A DNA stretch of 64,000 nucleotides, taken from positions 310,001 through 374,000 of the forward strand of contig NZ_LOKZ01000012.1 of assembly GCF_002211365.1 (NCBI RefSeq). The letters run 5' to 3'. Under the pieces are notes generated by a model. It worked only from the letters and a program-made list of their open reading frames with translations. It made no database searches and was not told where the DNA came from. Each line of letters begins with the position of its first letter. The first letter of the stretch is position 1. Positions 50,044 through 59,259 of the stretch are shown here, piece by piece. The stretch is from Rhizobium sp. R711. Lineage in GTDB: Bacteria > Pseudomonadota > Alphaproteobacteria > Rhizobiales > Rhizobiaceae. A program made the translations under genes and the position numbers.

Positions 50044-50580
50044 TCAGAACGGCTTGACCACGACCAGAATGACAATCGCGATCATCAATAAGGTCGGCGC
50101 TTCATTCATGAAACGCCAGTACCGTGCTGACCGGCGGTTTTCATCGCGTTCGAACGTCTTGACCGCACGTGAGAAGAAGATGTGAATGCCGGTCAGAAGC
50201 ACCACGAGACCTAGCTTCGCGTGCAGCCAGCCGCCATGAAAACCATAGACCGACCAGGCGAGATAAAGGCCGAAGATCCAGGTCAGCATCATTGCCGGAT
50301 TCATGATTACCTTCAATAGGCGACGTTCCATCACTTTAAAGGTCTCCGACTGCGTCGAACCCGGTTCCGCATCGGTATGATAGATGAAAAGCCGCGGCAT
50401 GTAGAAGAGGCCGGCCATCCACGAAATCACCGCGATAATGTGAAGCGCCTTGATCCAGAGATAGAGATCATCAGGATTCCAGAGAAATAGCCCAACAGCC
50501 AGAAATGCGAAGAACAGGATCGCGAAATGCGCGCGACGACGCGCATAGACGCCAGACCTTTCGTCAGTCTGCTTTTCCAT
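50044..50580 (-). CDS. hemJ: Protoporphyrinogen oxidase HemJ
   Basis: Membrane enzyme that oxidises protoporphyrinogen IX to protoporphyrin IX in haem synthesis; HemJ replaces HemG/HemY in most alphaproteobacteria. The product has 178 residues with four or five helices. The core sequence LWIKALHIIAVISWMAGLFYM carries the conserved histidine and tryptophan used for haem binding, and a second family segment LKVIMNPAMMLTWIFGLYLA follows. The extra N-terminal tail (about 20 residues, charged) precedes the first helix. Its start is only 3 bases after hemE stops, so hemE-hemJ is an operon for consecutive-pathway enzymes. Confidence 0.95.
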   Translation of the reverse strand: MEKQTDERSGVYARRRAHFAILFFAFLAVGLFLWNPDDLYLWIKALHIIAVISWMAGLFYMPRLFIYHTDAEPGSTQSETFKVMERRLLKVIMNPAMMLTWIFGLYLAWSVYGFHGGWLHAKLGLVVLLTGIHIFFSRAVKTFERDENRRSARYWRFMNEAPTLLMIAIVILVVVKPF

Positions 50581-50583
50581 CAG

Positions 50584-51618
50584 CTATCGCCTCCAGCTGC
50601 GGACATGCTCGACGAGCAGCTGGACGTTTTGAGGGTCGGCCTGGGGCGTGATGCCATGCCCGAGATTGAATATCAGCGGGCCGTCACCAAGCTTCTCGAG
50701 GATGTCATTGATACCTTCCTGGAGCGCCAAGCCGCCGGCAACGACCCGCATCGGATCGAGATTGCCCTGGACGGCTCCGTCCTTTTGCAGCTCAGCTGCG
50801 AAATCCAGAGGCACGGACCAATCAAGTCCGATCGCATCGGCGTTCGTTTTCCGGCGATAATCCTTCAGCAGGAAGCCGGCACCCTTGGCGAAGGCGATGA
50901 CCCGAGCATTAGGCCGACGCGCCTTGATGGAGGCGATCATCCGCGCAACAGGTTTCACCGCGAACGCCTCAAACTCCCGCTCCCCGAGAACACCGGCCCA
51001 GGAATCGAAGATCTGTACGGCATCGGCCCCTGCATCAATCTGCGCGACCAAATAGTCGGCCGAAACCTCTGCCAGGACGGCAAGCAGATGTTCGAAGGCC
51101 TTCGGATGCTTGTAGGCAAAGAGCCGTGCGGGAGCTTGGTCGGGTGTGCCATGGCCGGCGATCATGTAGGTCGCAACCGTCCACGGAGCGCCACAGAAGC
51201 CCAGGAGAGTGGTCTCGGCAGGCAGCTCGCGCCGCAAGCGCTCCACCGTTTCGAGAACAGGCTTGAGGTAGTCGATGACGTGATCTGTCTCGATCCTATC
51301 GATTCCGCTTTCATCGATTGGATCCATCTCCGGTCCATGCCCCTCCGTGAAGCGAACGTTGCGCTTCATTGCATCTGGGATCACCAAGATATCAGAGAAG
51401 AGAATGGCCGCATCAAAGCCGTAGCGGCGAATGGGCTGGAGAGTAACCTCCACAGCATGCTCAGGAGAATAACAGAGATCAAGGAAACTTCCGGCCTTCG
51501 CCCGCGTCTCCCTATACTCAGGAAGGTATCGTCCTGCCTGCCTCATCAGCCATATTGGGGGAGGGCTGAGCGTTTCGCCATCCAAGACCCTCATGATTTT
51601 CCGGCGGCTTTCACCCAC
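50584..51618 (-). CDS. hemE: Uroporphyrinogen decarboxylase
   Basis: Cytosolic enzyme removing four acetate carboxyls from uroporphyrinogen III to give coproporphyrinogen III. The product has 344 residues from a GTG at 51618; an ATG eight codons downstream is the alternative, but the leader [11 protein letters not shown] resembles other rhizobial HemE. The signature [17 protein letters not shown] is complete with its catalytic arginines, and [14 protein letters not shown] follows. hemE borders the candidate chromosome origin, as in Caulobacter and Sinorhizobium, and reads away from it. Confidence 0.97.
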   Translation of the reverse strand: MGESRRKIMRVLDGETLSPPPIWLMRQAGRYLPEYRETRAKAGSFLDLCYSPEHAVEVTLQPIRRYGFDAAILFSDILVIPDAMKRNVRFTEGHGPEMDPIDESGIDRIETDHVIDYLKPVLETVERLRRELPAETTLLGFCGAPWTVATYMIAGHGTPDQAPARLFAYKHPKAFEHLLAVLAEVSADYLVAQIDAGADAVQIFDSWAGVLGEREFEAFAVKPVARMIASIKARRPNARVIAFAKGAGFLLKDYRRKTNADAIGLDWSVPLDFAAELQKDGAVQGNLDPMRVVAGGLALQEGINDILEKLGDGPLIFNLGHGITPQADPQNVQLLVEHVRSWRR

Positions 51619-52021
51619 GCGCTTCTTCCCTATAAAAAATCTAAGATATTTTAAAAGGTTTCTATTTCTTAGAGTCTGTTTCTATCAAGGATTAAAATTC
51701 ATCCACTGCCGGAGCCTTTTGTCGCGCCTCCCCCAGCCCGCGGCAATTGAGTGGCGGCCTCTTTGCGTTAGATCGCGGAAAAGTCAGAAAATACGAATTA
51801 TTCCAACAGGATAAAAGGCCTCGCAGACGAGGTCAAGCTGTGGAAAAAACATAGATCGTGTTCGAATTGGCAGGCGCTATCCACAGAACCAACAAGCCGC
51901 GTCTGTCAGCTCCCATGAAATTCGATTTGTGGAAAAGGTGGCATGTTTTCCCTTGCCTAACACCCACCGGGTCTCTTAGCTCTCCGTTGTCCAGTCTTTT
52001 CAACAGGCCACGGAAAATAGC
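51619..52021. other. Candidate chromosome replication origin (oriC) between hemE and ppsR
   Basis: A 403-base gap without genes. DnaA-box-like 9-mers are at 51839-51847 (TGTGGAAAA), 51877-51885 (CTATCCACA, one mismatch from TTATCCACA) and 51928-51936 (TGTGGAAAA). An AT-rich stretch (51631-51665, with TATAAAAAATC and ATATTTTAAAAGG) is a plausible unwinding element. One GANTC (CcrM) site, GAGTC, is at 51672-51676. The flanking genes hemE and ppsR diverge, as in known alphaproteobacterial origins, which are mapped next to hemE. The region must also hold the promoters of both genes. I found no exact TTAA-N7-TTAA CtrA box here. Confidence 0.75.
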
Positions 52022-52843
52022 GTGGAGAACCGCACGAACTTCTTCCATCTGCATTTGATTTCTGACTCGACTGGCGAAACGCTAATTTCCGCCGGGCGCG
52101 CAGCATCGGCCCAATTCAAGTCCGCGCAGCCGATCGAGCACGTCTATCCGCTTGTCCGCAACCGCAAGCAGCTTTTGCAGGTTCTTCAATCGATCGACAG
52201 CCAGCCGGGTATCGTTCTCTACACGATTGTCGACCGAGAGCTCGCGACTTTCATTGACCAACGCTGCGCAGAGATGGGTGTTGCGTCGGTGAACGTGCTG
52301 GAACCGGTCATGAACGCTTTCCAGATCTATCTCGGTGCGCCGTCGCGTCGGCGCGTTGGCGCCCAGCACGTGATGAACGCAGGCTATTTCGCCCGCATTG
52401 AAGCGCTTAACTTCACGATGGATCATGACGATGGTCAGATGCCGGACGACTATAACGACGCTGATGTTGTAATCATCGGCATCAGTCGGACGTCTAAAAC
52501 GCCGACGAGCATCTACCTTGCCAATCGCGGCATCAAGACCGCCAATATCCCGGTCGTTTATGGCGTACCGCTCCCAGAAAGCTTGTTCGCCGCGACCAAG
52601 CCGTTGGTCGTCTGCCTGATCGCCACGACTGATCGCATCTCGCAAGTCCGTGAGAACCGTATCCTCGGAGCAACGCCGGGATTTGATCGCGGGGAATATA
52701 CTGACCGAGCCGCTATATCAGAGGAGTTGAAATACGCGCGATCGCTCTGCGCCCGGCACAATTGGCCACTCATCGACGTGACGCGGCGCTCCATCGAGGA
52801 GACGGCTGCTGCAATTGTTGCTCTCCGTCCGAAGCTGCGTTAA
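52022..52843 (+). CDS. ppsR: Pyruvate, water dikinase (PPDK/PEPS) regulatory protein, DUF299 family
   Basis: Bifunctional serine/threonine kinase and phosphorylase that switches phosphoenolpyruvate synthase or pyruvate phosphate dikinase off (ADP-dependent phosphorylation) and on (Pi-dependent). The product has 273 residues from a GTG at 52022. The N-terminal [12 protein letters not shown] and the ADP-binding P-loop-like [18 protein letters not shown] (about residue 157) are the two hallmarks of the family. Which dikinase is the target cannot be seen here. It begins the plus-strand run ppsR-maf-aroE-coaE-dnaQ that leads away from the candidate origin; in Caulobacter the homologue also borders the origin. 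Confidence 0.94.
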   Translation: MENRTNFFHLHLISDSTGETLISAGRAASAQFKSAQPIEHVYPLVRNRKQLLQVLQSIDSQPGIVLYTIVDRELATFIDQRCAEMGVASVNVLEPVMNAFQIYLGAPSRRRVGAQHVMNAGYFARIEALNFTMDHDDGQMPDDYNDADVVIIGISRTSKTPTSIYLANRGIKTANIPVVYGVPLPESLFAATKPLVVCLIATTDRISQVRENRILGATPGFDRGEYTDRAAISEELKYARSLCARHNWPLIDVTRRSIEETAAAIVALRPKLR

Positions 52844-52874
52844 GCGCAGCGGCACCAGACCCGTTCGAGGCTCC

Positions 52875-53474
52875 ATGACACCCAAACTTGTTCTCGCATC
52901 CTCCAGCCCGTTCCGCCGTATGCTGATGCAAAACGCTGGTCTCGCGTTCGAGGCTCATGCTGCCCACATCGACGAGCGCGCTGTCGAAGCACCTCTCGAA
53001 CGCCAAGGTGCAACGCCGGATGCCGTCGCCCTCGTTCTTGCCAAGGCGAAGGCCAAGGAGGTCAGCGATCGGTTTCCTGCCTCCTTCGTGATCGGCTCGG
53101 ATCAAACAATGTCTCTCGGCCCACAGACCTTTCATAAGCCTAAGGACATGGCCGATGCCGCGAACCACCTTGGAGTGTTGTCGGGCAAGACGCACCGGCT
53201 GAACAGCGCGATTGCGATCGCCTACGACGGCGACATCGTCTGGGAGCATGTCTCACACGCCGAGCTTACAATGCGCTCGCTCGATGCCGACTTCATCCAA
53301 CGGCATTTGATGCGCGTCGGAGAGAAAGCGCTTGCGAGCGTTGGTGCTTACCAACTCGAAGGAGAGGGGCTTCAATTGTTTTCGCGGATCGAGGGCGACT
53401 ATTTTACAATCCTGGGACTGCCGATGTTACCGTTATTGGAGAAGCTGAGAGAATTGGGTGCGATTGATGGATGA
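52875..53474 (+). CDS. maf: Maf-family nucleoside triphosphate pyrophosphatase
   Basis: Cytosolic house-cleaning enzyme that hydrolyses non-canonical nucleoside triphosphates to monophosphates. The product has 199 residues from the ATG at 52875; an upstream frame to 52815 overlaps ppsR. The fold is recognisable from [11 protein letters not shown] (residues 6-16) and VIGSDQTM, but both differ slightly from the classic LASxSPRR and VIGADT motifs; this variant is common in the alphaproteobacterial origin-linked branch. A possible role in division arrest was proposed for Bacillus Maf; here it is inferred only. aroE starts inside its last codons. Confidence 0.92.
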   Translation: MTPKLVLASSSPFRRMLMQNAGLAFEAHAAHIDERAVEAPLERQGATPDAVALVLAKAKAKEVSDRFPASFVIGSDQTMSLGPQTFHKPKDMADAANHLGVLSGKTHRLNSAIAIAYDGDIVWEHVSHAELTMRSLDADFIQRHLMRVGEKALASVGAYQLEGEGLQLFSRIEGDYFTILGLPMLPLLEKLRELGAIDG

Positions 53475-54324
53475 TTCACGTGAAACACTTGGGCCACAGG
53501 CCTTCGTTACGGGCTTTCCTATCAAGCATTCCCGGTCGCCTCTCATTCATGATTACTGGTTGAAGACGCTTGAGCTCCCAGGATCATACCGCGCCCATGA
53601 AGTAGCACCGGCCAATTTTCCAGCCTTTATCGCGTCGATGAAGAGCGGCGACTCGGGCTTCGTAGGCGGCAACGTCACCATCCCGCACAAGGAAATGGCA
53701 TTCAAGCTCGCCGACGATCCGGATGCACTTTCTGAGGAGCTCGGTGCATCCAATACGCTTTGGATGGAGGAGGGCCGGCTCAAGGCGACGAACACGGATG
53801 GACGCGGCTTCACTGCAAATCTGGACGAGCGGCATCCAGGCTGGGACAAGGCCCAGTCGGCTGTGGTCCTCGGTGCCGGTGGCGCGAGCCGGTCGATCAT
53901 CCAGGCGCTGCGCGATCGAGGCATCAAGGAAATTCATCTGGTCAACAGGACGGTCGAACGTGCCAAGGAATTGGCAGATCGCTTTGGGCCGAGTGTAAAC
54001 GCGCATTCGATGGCGGCTCTGTCGGAAGTCATGCGCGGTGCCGGTCTTTTCGTGAACACGACTTCGCTGGGCATGGACGGTGAGGATGCGCCAGAGATCG
54101 ACTTTTCGCCGCTGCTGTCCGACGCAGTTGTAACGGATATCGTCTATGTGCCTCTGAAGACGCCTTTCCTTATCCAAGCCGAACGGCAAGGATTTGCCGT
54201 TATCGATGGTCTTGGCATGCTGTTGCATCAAGCCGTTCCAGGTTTCGAGAAATGGTTCGGACATCGTCCCAAGGTCGACGAGAAACTGCGTGCGCTCATT
54301 ATCGAGGACATGGACAAGCATTGA
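53467..54324 (+). CDS. aroE: Shikimate dehydrogenase AroE
   Basis: NADPH-dependent reduction of 3-dehydroshikimate to shikimate in aromatic amino-acid synthesis. The product has 285 residues from the ATG at 53467, which overlaps maf by 8 bases. The substrate-binding segment [10 protein letters not shown] is at 16-25, the catalytic lysine is K75 in NVTIPHKEM, and the NADP-binding motif is [12 protein letters not shown]. The N-terminus MDDSRET is fixed by a parS-like site embedded in codons 2-7. The coaE start overlaps the stop (TGATG). Confidence 0.96.
   Translation: MDDSRETLGPQAFVTGFPIKHSRSPLIHDYWLKTLELPGSYRAHEVAPANFPAFIASMKSGDSGFVGGNVTIPHKEMAFKLADDPDALSEELGASNTLWMEEGRLKATNTDGRGFTANLDERHPGWDKAQSAVVLGAGGASRSIIQALRDRGIKEIHLVNRTVERAKELADRFGPSVNAHSMAALSEVMRGAGLFVNTTSLGMDGEDAPEIDFSPLLSDAVVTDIVYVPLKTPFLIQAERQGFAVIDGLGMLLHQAVPGFEKWFGHRPKVDEKLRALIIEDMDKH
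53472..53487. promoter_or_regulatory. parS-like site at the 5' end of aroE
   Basis: TGATTCACGTGAAACA, 15 of 16 to parS, the only site on the right side of the candidate origin and about 1.6 kb from it. It encodes DSRET in AroE (residues 3-7). Confidence 0.75.
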
Positions 54325-54935
54325 TGTTGCGGATCGGACTGACCGGCTCGATTGGGATGGGCAAATCAACCATGGCAAAGCTTTTCGCGGAAGCGGGAGT
54401 GCCTGTGAATGATTCCGATGCCGTAGTCCATGATCTCTATGCGGGGGAGGCGGCGCCCCTCGTCGATGCTGCCTTTCCCGGAACAATGAAAGACGGTGCT
54501 GTCGATCGGCAGGAACTGGCTCGCCAGCTGGTTGGAAGCGCTGATGGGTTCAAGCGCCTTGAAGCTATCGTCCACCCGCTCGTCAGAAAGCGTGAGGCGG
54601 AGTTCATTGAACGCGAACGGCAACGCGGCTCGCCGATGGTGCTGCTTGATATCCCGCTATTATTTGAAACGGGAGCCGAGAGCAGGATCGATGTGATCGT
54701 GGTCGTTAGCTGTGATCCACAGATACAGCGGGAACGCGTGCTTGCGCGGCCGGGTATGACAGTGGAAAAATTCAACATGATTCTTGCGCGCCAGACGCCA
54801 GATGCGGAAAAGCGAGCAAGGGCCGACTATGTGATCGATACTGGGCATAGCATCGAAACGGCCAGAAAGCGGGTCGCGGAGATCGTCTCGGACTTGAAGC
54901 AGCGGCTCGCCAACGGGGACTTCCGGAATGCGTGA
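54324..54935 (+). CDS. coaE: Dephospho-CoA kinase
   Basis: Last step of CoA synthesis, phosphorylating the 3'-hydroxyl of dephospho-CoA. The product has 203 residues, as usual. The P-loop GSIGMGKST is at 8-16 and the family segment VNDSDAVVHDL follows; the nucleotide-lid region has a VVSCDPQIQRERVLAR stretch. The ATG at 54324 overlaps the aroE stop by one base; longer upstream frames overlap aroE and are spurious. It overlaps dnaQ by 8 bases. The aroE-coaE-dnaQ order is conserved in Rhizobiales. Confidence 0.96.
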   Translation: MLRIGLTGSIGMGKSTMAKLFAEAGVPVNDSDAVVHDLYAGEAAPLVDAAFPGTMKDGAVDRQELARQLVGSADGFKRLEAIVHPLVRKREAEFIERERQRGSPMVLLDIPLLFETGAESRIDVIVVVSCDPQIQRERVLARPGMTVEKFNMILARQTPDAEKRARADYVIDTGHSIETARKRVAEIVSDLKQRLANGDFRNA

Positions 54936-55635
54936 AATCATCTTCGATACGGAAACCACGGGCCTGGACAACCGTGTGGACCGCATTATCGAGATCGGCG
55001 GCATTGAGCTTTTCAATCATTTCCCGACCGGCAATACGATCCACATCTACATCAATCCGGGCGACCAGAAAGTGCACCCGGATGCGCTTGCCGTGCACGG
55101 CATCACCGATGAGTTCCTGAAGGACAAGCCGTCGTTCGCAGATGTCGCGCAAAAAATTATCGATTTCTTTGGCGACGCGAAGTGGATCGCGCATAACGCC
55201 ACATTCGATATGGGCTTCATAAACGCGGAACTAGCCCGACTTGATTTGCCGCCGATCCTGCCCGACCGCGTGCTCGATACGCTGTCGATGGCGCGCCGCA
55301 AGCATCCGATGGGCCCCAATTCACTCGATGCGCTTTGCCGTCGCTATGGCATCGACAATACACATCGAACGAAGCACGGCGCGCTTCTCGACTCCGAACT
55401 GCTTGCCGACGTCTACATCGAAATGATCGGCGGTCGTCAGGCCGCCCTTGGGCTCGGAAACGCTGTAAGCACGGCCGGTCAGGAAGTCGCGGTCGAAGAG
55501 ATGATCATCGCCACGCTCGAACGACCACGCCCCCTTGCGCCGCGTCTCAGCGAAGCCGAGCAGCAAGCCCATGACGCACTGATTGCCAAACTCGGCGCGA
55601 AGGGTATTTGGGGAAAATACGATCTCACAAACTAA
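54928..55635 (+). CDS. dnaQ: DNA polymerase III epsilon subunit (3'-5' proofreading exonuclease)
   Basis: Proofreading subunit of the replicative polymerase. The product has 235 residues, typical. The exonuclease motifs are present: ExoI FDTETTGL (D7, E9), ExoII in HNATFDMGF, and the ExoIII region further on (HRTKHGALLDSELLADVY). The C-terminal tail (about 190-235) is the polymerase-binding part. Translation should be coupled to coaE, which it overlaps. The operon that starts at ppsR ends here with a strong terminator. The gene supports a replication theme around the candidate origin (holA, gyrB and dnaQ all lie within this window). Confidence 0.97.
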   Translation: MREIIFDTETTGLDNRVDRIIEIGGIELFNHFPTGNTIHIYINPGDQKVHPDALAVHGITDEFLKDKPSFADVAQKIIDFFGDAKWIAHNATFDMGFINAELARLDLPPILPDRVLDTLSMARRKHPMGPNSLDALCRRYGIDNTHRTKHGALLDSELLADVYIEMIGGRQAALGLGNAVSTAGQEVAVEEMIIATLERPRPLAPRLSEAEQQAHDALIAKLGAKGIWGKYDLTN

Positions 55636-55670
55636 AAATGCCCGGGCGTGACCCGGGCATTTCATTTTGT
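55636..55670. terminator. Bidirectional terminator between dnaQ and secB
   Basis: 11-bp perfect stem AAATGCCCGGG (55636-55646) / CCCGGGCATTT (55652-55662), loop CGTGA. T-rich sequence follows on both strands (TTCATTTTG; TTAGTTTG). Confidence 0.88.
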
Positions 55671-55692
55671 TCAGCGTGCGACGTGCGCGCGG

Positions 55693-56175
55693 TCAGTTCG
55701 TGGTCGCCTGAACCTTGGCACGCGCCTGCTCTTCGGCAACGCGCTGCGCAAACATCTGAGAGAAATCGATTGGATCGATCATCAGCGGCGGGAAGCCACC
55801 ATTGCGCGTGACGTCGGCAATGATCTGACGTGCGAATGGGAAGAGCATACGCGGGCACTCGATGAAGAGAACCGGCAGCATGTGCTCCTGTGGGAAGCCG
55901 GCAATCCGGAAGACGCCGCCATAGACGAGTTCGGTATGGAAGACCGTCTTGTCGCCATCCTTGGCTTCGGCGTTCAGAGACAGAACAACGTCGAAATCCG
56001 TATCGGAGAGCGGATTGGCGTTGACGTTGACATTGATGTTGATGGCCGGAGCCTTGTCACGTGCCTGCAGCGAACGCGGAGCACCCGGATTTTCGAAGGA
56101 GAGATCCTTGGTGTACTGGGCAAGGATGGTAAGGCTCGGGCTCGTTGCACCGTTATTGCTGTTTTCGTCGGCCAT
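55693..56175 (-). CDS. secB: Preprotein export chaperone SecB
   Basis: Cytosolic tetrameric chaperone that keeps preproteins unfolded and delivers them to SecA. The product has 160 residues, normal for alphaproteobacterial SecB. Conserved segments are [16 protein letters not shown] (near 15-30), [10 protein letters not shown], and [19 protein letters not shown] (about 113-131), with the C-terminal SecA tail shortened and lacking the cysteine/histidine zinc cluster. The gene converges on dnaQ across a bidirectional terminator and is followed in the same strand direction, upstream, by fxsA 91 bases away. Confidence 0.97.
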   Translation of the reverse strand: MADENSNNGATSPSLTILAQYTKDLSFENPGAPRSLQARDKAPAININVNVNANPLSDTDFDVVLSLNAEAKDGDKTVFHTELVYGGVFRIAGFPQEHMLPVLFIECPRMLFPFARQIIADVTRNGGFPPLMIDPIDFSQMFAQRVAEEQARAKVQATTN

Positions 56176-56266
56176 TGGCTTTTCCTCGAGGGCATTGGAT
56201 GGTGCCGCTCTATCATTTCGGGCATGGTGTTACAACCCTGGGACATCGGGCGGCTCGCGCGTTAAG

Positions 56267-56755
56267 TCACTCGCCGAGATGCTTCCCTGACCAGGGAGAA
56301 TTGTCGTTGGGTTCGCGTCGATAATCCTCGTCGTCAAGGTCGACGATCTTGGAGTCTTTGGCGCGGCTTGACGCTTTGAAGCCGCTTGTTGAACCGACGA
56401 CAACGAAACGGCGGCTGACATATTGCCAGGCGAGATCACGCACGGCTGGAATGAAGATCAGCAACGCTATGATGTCGGTGATGAAACCGGGGACCATCAA
56501 CAACAATGAGGCGATCACGAACATGGCTGGGCGAAGCAGTTCGCGGCCCGGCACCATGCCGTTTTGCCCCTCGGCCGACATACGGCGAAGGATCCCGATG
56601 CCTTGGCGTCTGAGCAAGGTCATGCCGACCATAAAGCTCAAAATGACAAGCGCTAGCGTCGGCCAAAGCCCAATTGCCTTTCCGACAAGCACGAAACCGG
56701 CAATCTCGGCGAGCGGAAGCAGCAGCAGAAAACCAGGCAAGATCTTCAAAGGCAT
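56267..56755 (-). CDS. fxsA: FxsA family membrane protein
   Basis: Inner-membrane protein of 162 residues in the FxsA family, named for E. coli FxsA, whose overproduction relieves phage T7 F-exclusion; the cellular function is unknown. Helices are predicted at about 5-22, 30-48 and 75-100, with the family segment LPLAEIAGFVLVGKAIG (about 13-29) and a polar C-terminal tail rich in charged residues. The position upstream of secB on the same strand is a conserved Rhizobiales order. The start has an A-rich upstream region. The divergent timA gene begins 125 bases away. Confidence 0.88.
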   Translation of the reverse strand: MPLKILPGFLLLLPLAEIAGFVLVGKAIGLWPTLALVILSFMVGMTLLRRQGIGILRRMSAEGQNGMVPGRELLRPAMFVIASLLLMVPGFITDIIALLIFIPAVRDLAWQYVSRRFVVVGSTSGFKASSRAKDSKIVDLDDEDYRREPNDNSPWSGKHLGE

Positions 56756-56880
56756 TGTCTTACTCCGGCCTGAGCCGGACTCCGTTGGAGGGTCGTGTTG
56801 CCGACCCTATTTGAATCATCTGTATAGGCGGACTATATGGGAGTACAAATCAGGGAAGTTAACAGCGGCTGCGGCGGGAT

Positions 56881-57585
56881 ATGGGTTCAAACGACTTCAT
56901 CACATTGTTTTTTCTTGTCGCGGCGGTGCTGATTTTTCTGCAGCTACGCAGTGTTCTCGGCCGCCGTACGGGCAATGAGAAGCCTCCACGCGATCTCTAT
57001 ACGCCGCGCGATGCTATGGGGCCGGAGTCTCCCGACGCTGGAAAAGTGGTGACACTGCCGCGGCGCGACGCATCGGGCGAAGAAGACGATCGCTTCGCCG
57101 CGATCGATGCTATCGCTCCGGCTGGCACCGCGCTCAACGCGTCTCTCCGCGAAATAAACAAGGCCGACGCCTCTTTCGATCCGAAGGAATTCGTCAACGG
57201 TGCACGAATGGCCTACGAGATGATCGTGATGGCGTTTGCGGATGGTGATCGTAAGACACTGAAGAATCTCCTGTCGCGCGAGGTCTATGACGGCTTCGAC
57301 GCCGCCATCTCTGATCGTGAGTCTAAGGGTGAGAAGGTGAAGTCGACCTTCGTTGGTATCGATAAGGCGGAGATCGCCAGCGCCGAGATCAAGGGCACGG
57401 AAGTCCAGATTACCGTCCGTATCGTCAGCCAACTGATCTCGGCCACCTACGACAAGAGCGACAAGCTCATCGATGGCGACGCGGAGAACGTTGCTGAGGT
57501 CAATGATCTCTGGACGTTCGCGCGCGATACTCGCTCCCGCGATCCCAACTGGAAACTCGTGGCCACCGAATCGGAACATGAGTGA
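56881..57585 (+). CDS. timA: Tim44/TimA family protein
   Basis: Protein of 234 residues with an N-terminal membrane anchor (FITLFFLVAAVLIFLQLRSVL at about 6-26), a linker rich in charged residues (30-85), and a C-terminal Tim44-like domain (about 95-230; MIVMAFADGDRKTLKNLLSREVYDGF). Mitochondrial Tim44 tethers the import motor to the TIM23 channel; the bacterial homologue TimA is thought to sit at the inner membrane and may relate to protein translocation or quality control. No co-gene for the import motor is nearby. It starts the overlapping run timA-mltA-smr-xre that ends 0.13 kb before gyrB. Confidence 0.9.
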   Translation: MGSNDFITLFFLVAAVLIFLQLRSVLGRRTGNEKPPRDLYTPRDAMGPESPDAGKVVTLPRRDASGEEDDRFAAIDAIAPAGTALNASLREINKADASFDPKEFVNGARMAYEMIVMAFADGDRKTLKNLLSREVYDGFDAAISDRESKGEKVKSTFVGIDKAEIASAEIKGTEVQITVRIVSQLISATYDKSDKLIDGDAENVAEVNDLWTFARDTRSRDPNWKLVATESEHE

Positions 57586-58696
57586 ACACACTCCGGGCTT
57601 TGCCCTTCAAGCAATACGCTTCGATGATCTGGAAGGCTGGATGGATGATGATCCCTCCGGCCTTTTTGAAGCGATGGAAGCATGCCGGCGGCAGATCATT
57701 GAGATCAAGCCGTATCGGACAGGCTCACTCGGCTTGACAGCGCAGCACCTTTTGCCGTTGCTCGAAGCAGCGCGGAGCGAGAGCATTTCGTCGGCATCCG
57801 ATGCCCGGGCCTTCTTCCAGTCACACTGTCGACCGTTCAGAATACTCCGCGCCGATGGCAATTCGGGTTTCGTCACCGCCTTCTACGAGCCCGAGATTAT
57901 GGTCTCGGCTATGCCGGATGATGAATATCGCTTTCCCTTCTATCGCCGCCCTGATGATCTGATCGATCTTGATGCGGGCAATCGTCCTGCGTGTCTGCCC
58001 GAAAGCTACGCCTTCGGGCGGTTGAGCGACGGCAGCATCCAAGCCTATCCGGATCGGCGCGCGATCGATGAGGGCTTCCTGGCGGGTAGAGGATTGGAGA
58101 TTGCTTGGGCGAAGTCGAAGGTCGATGTCTTCTTCGTCCATGTTCAAGGTGCCGCGCGCCTGCGCTACCCTGACGGGAGCATCGGACGTATCACCTATGC
58201 CGGGAAGGCGGGACATCCCTTCTCGGCGATCGGCAAACTACTCATCGAGCGCGGAGAAATCGAACGATCCGAGATTTCAATGCAGACCATTCGACGGTGG
58301 CTCGGCGCCCATCCGCATCAGGTGGACGAGATTCTGTGGCACAATCGCTCCTACATTTTCTTCCGTGAGGTCCCGGCAGCAGATCTGGACGCCGGCCCTG
58401 TTGCTGCGGCAAAAGTACCGCTGATTGCCGGACGTTCGCTGGCCGTCGATCGGCTCATTCACACTTTTGGCTTCCCGTTTTTCATTCGCTCCGAAGATCT
58501 CGTCGATCTCGATGGAGGCAAGCCGTTCGCGCGATTAATGCTTGCTCTCGACACCGGCTCCGCCATCGTCGGGCCGGCGAGGGGTGATATTTTCACCGGA
58601 TCGGGGGATCAGGCAGGAGAGCTCGCTGGAACGGTGCGCCATGATGCCGACTTCGTCGTCCTGCTTCCCAATGCAGCCGCAGCGAGGTTCGCTTGA
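57578..58696 (+). CDS. mltA: MltA domain-containing murein transglycosylase A-like protein
   Basis: Protein of 372 residues from the ATG at 57578, which overlaps timA by 8 bases. It contains the MltA domain (from about residue 90, NSGFVTAFYEPEI) and the 3D domain with the catalytic-type aspartate (MLALDTGSAIVGPARGDIFTGSG near 325-345). E. coli MltA is an outer-membrane lipoprotein lytic transglycosylase. This protein has no recognisable signal peptide or lipobox with the start used here, and no better upstream start, so either secretion uses an undetected signal or the enzyme acts elsewhere. The gene is translationally coupled on both sides. Confidence 0.88.
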   Translation: MSEHTPGFALQAIRFDDLEGWMDDDPSGLFEAMEACRRQIIEIKPYRTGSLGLTAQHLLPLLEAARSESISSASDARAFFQSHCRPFRILRADGNSGFVTAFYEPEIMVSAMPDDEYRFPFYRRPDDLIDLDAGNRPACLPESYAFGRLSDGSIQAYPDRRAIDEGFLAGRGLEIAWAKSKVDVFFVHVQGAARLRYPDGSIGRITYAGKAGHPFSAIGKLLIERGEIERSEISMQTIRRWLGAHPHQVDEILWHNRSYIFFREVPAADLDAGPVAAAKVPLIAGRSLAVDRLIHTFGFPFFIRSEDLVDLDGGKPFARLMLALDTGSAIVGPARGDIFTGSGDQAGELAGTVRHDADFVVLLPNAAAARFA

Positions 58697-59259
58697 TGGC
58701 ACGAGATCGGAAGCTCAACACCGACGAAAGGATACTTTGGGGCAAGGTCGCGCGGAGCACACGCCCAATGCCCGGCAAGAAGGATGAACTGGCCGAACTC
58801 GACGCGTTTCTGACAGAGGCAGAGGTTGAAAAACAGACCGCAGCAAGCCCGAAGCAACCTTCCGAAGGTGAGGCCGAGCCGGCTACTCCGGTAGCTCCTA
58901 AAACACGGTCCGGTGTCCACCACCCGCTTGAAAGGCCGGTTAAGCGCAAGATCGCCAAAGGCCGACTGCCATTGGAAGCTCGAATCGACCTGCATGGGCT
59001 GGTCCAAAGCGAAGCTCATATATTGCTTCTCGAATTCCTGATGCGAGCCCACGAGCGAGGGATGAGACATGTCCTCGTGATTACCGGTAAGGGCAGTTCA
59101 CTCGGCAGCGAAGGTGCTCTGAAGCGCGCCGTCCCGATGTGGTTCTCGAAGCCGGAGTTTCGGTATTTCATCTCGTCTTATGAAACGGCAGCCCACCATC
59201 ACGGCGGCGAGGGCGCCCTCTACATCCGGTTGTCACGCCGCCACGGAGAGAGATCGTGA
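58696..59259 (+). CDS. Smr domain protein (MutS2-type C-terminal nuclease domain)
   Basis: Protein of 187 residues with a disordered, charged N-terminal half (about 1-85; Ser/Pro/Glu-rich) and a C-terminal Smr domain (about 93-185). The catalytic motif is DLHG at 98-101 (IDLHGLVQ), followed by VITGKGSSLGSEG and the closing ALYIRLSRR. Smr domains bind and cleave nucleic acids, found free-standing or fused to MutS2; the stand-alone type has been linked to ribosome rescue or RNA cleavage. The ATG shares its first base with the mltA stop (TGATG). The xre gene overlaps its end by 4 bases (GTGA). Confidence 0.93.
   Translation: MARDRKLNTDERILWGKVARSTRPMPGKKDELAELDAFLTEAEVEKQTAASPKQPSEGEAEPATPVAPKTRSGVHHPLERPVKRKIAKGRLPLEARIDLHGLVQSEAHILLLEFLMRAHERGMRHVLVITGKGSSLGSEGALKRAVPMWFSKPEFRYFISSYETAAHHHGGEGALYIRLSRRHGERS

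Noticed and set aside
50527..51654. 375-codon plus-strand frame opposite hemE
   Set aside because: Antisense shadow of a certain gene; no start signals.
51698..51707. TCATCCACTG as a fourth DnaA box
   Set aside because: Two mismatches to TTATCCACA and outside the box cluster; too weak to count.
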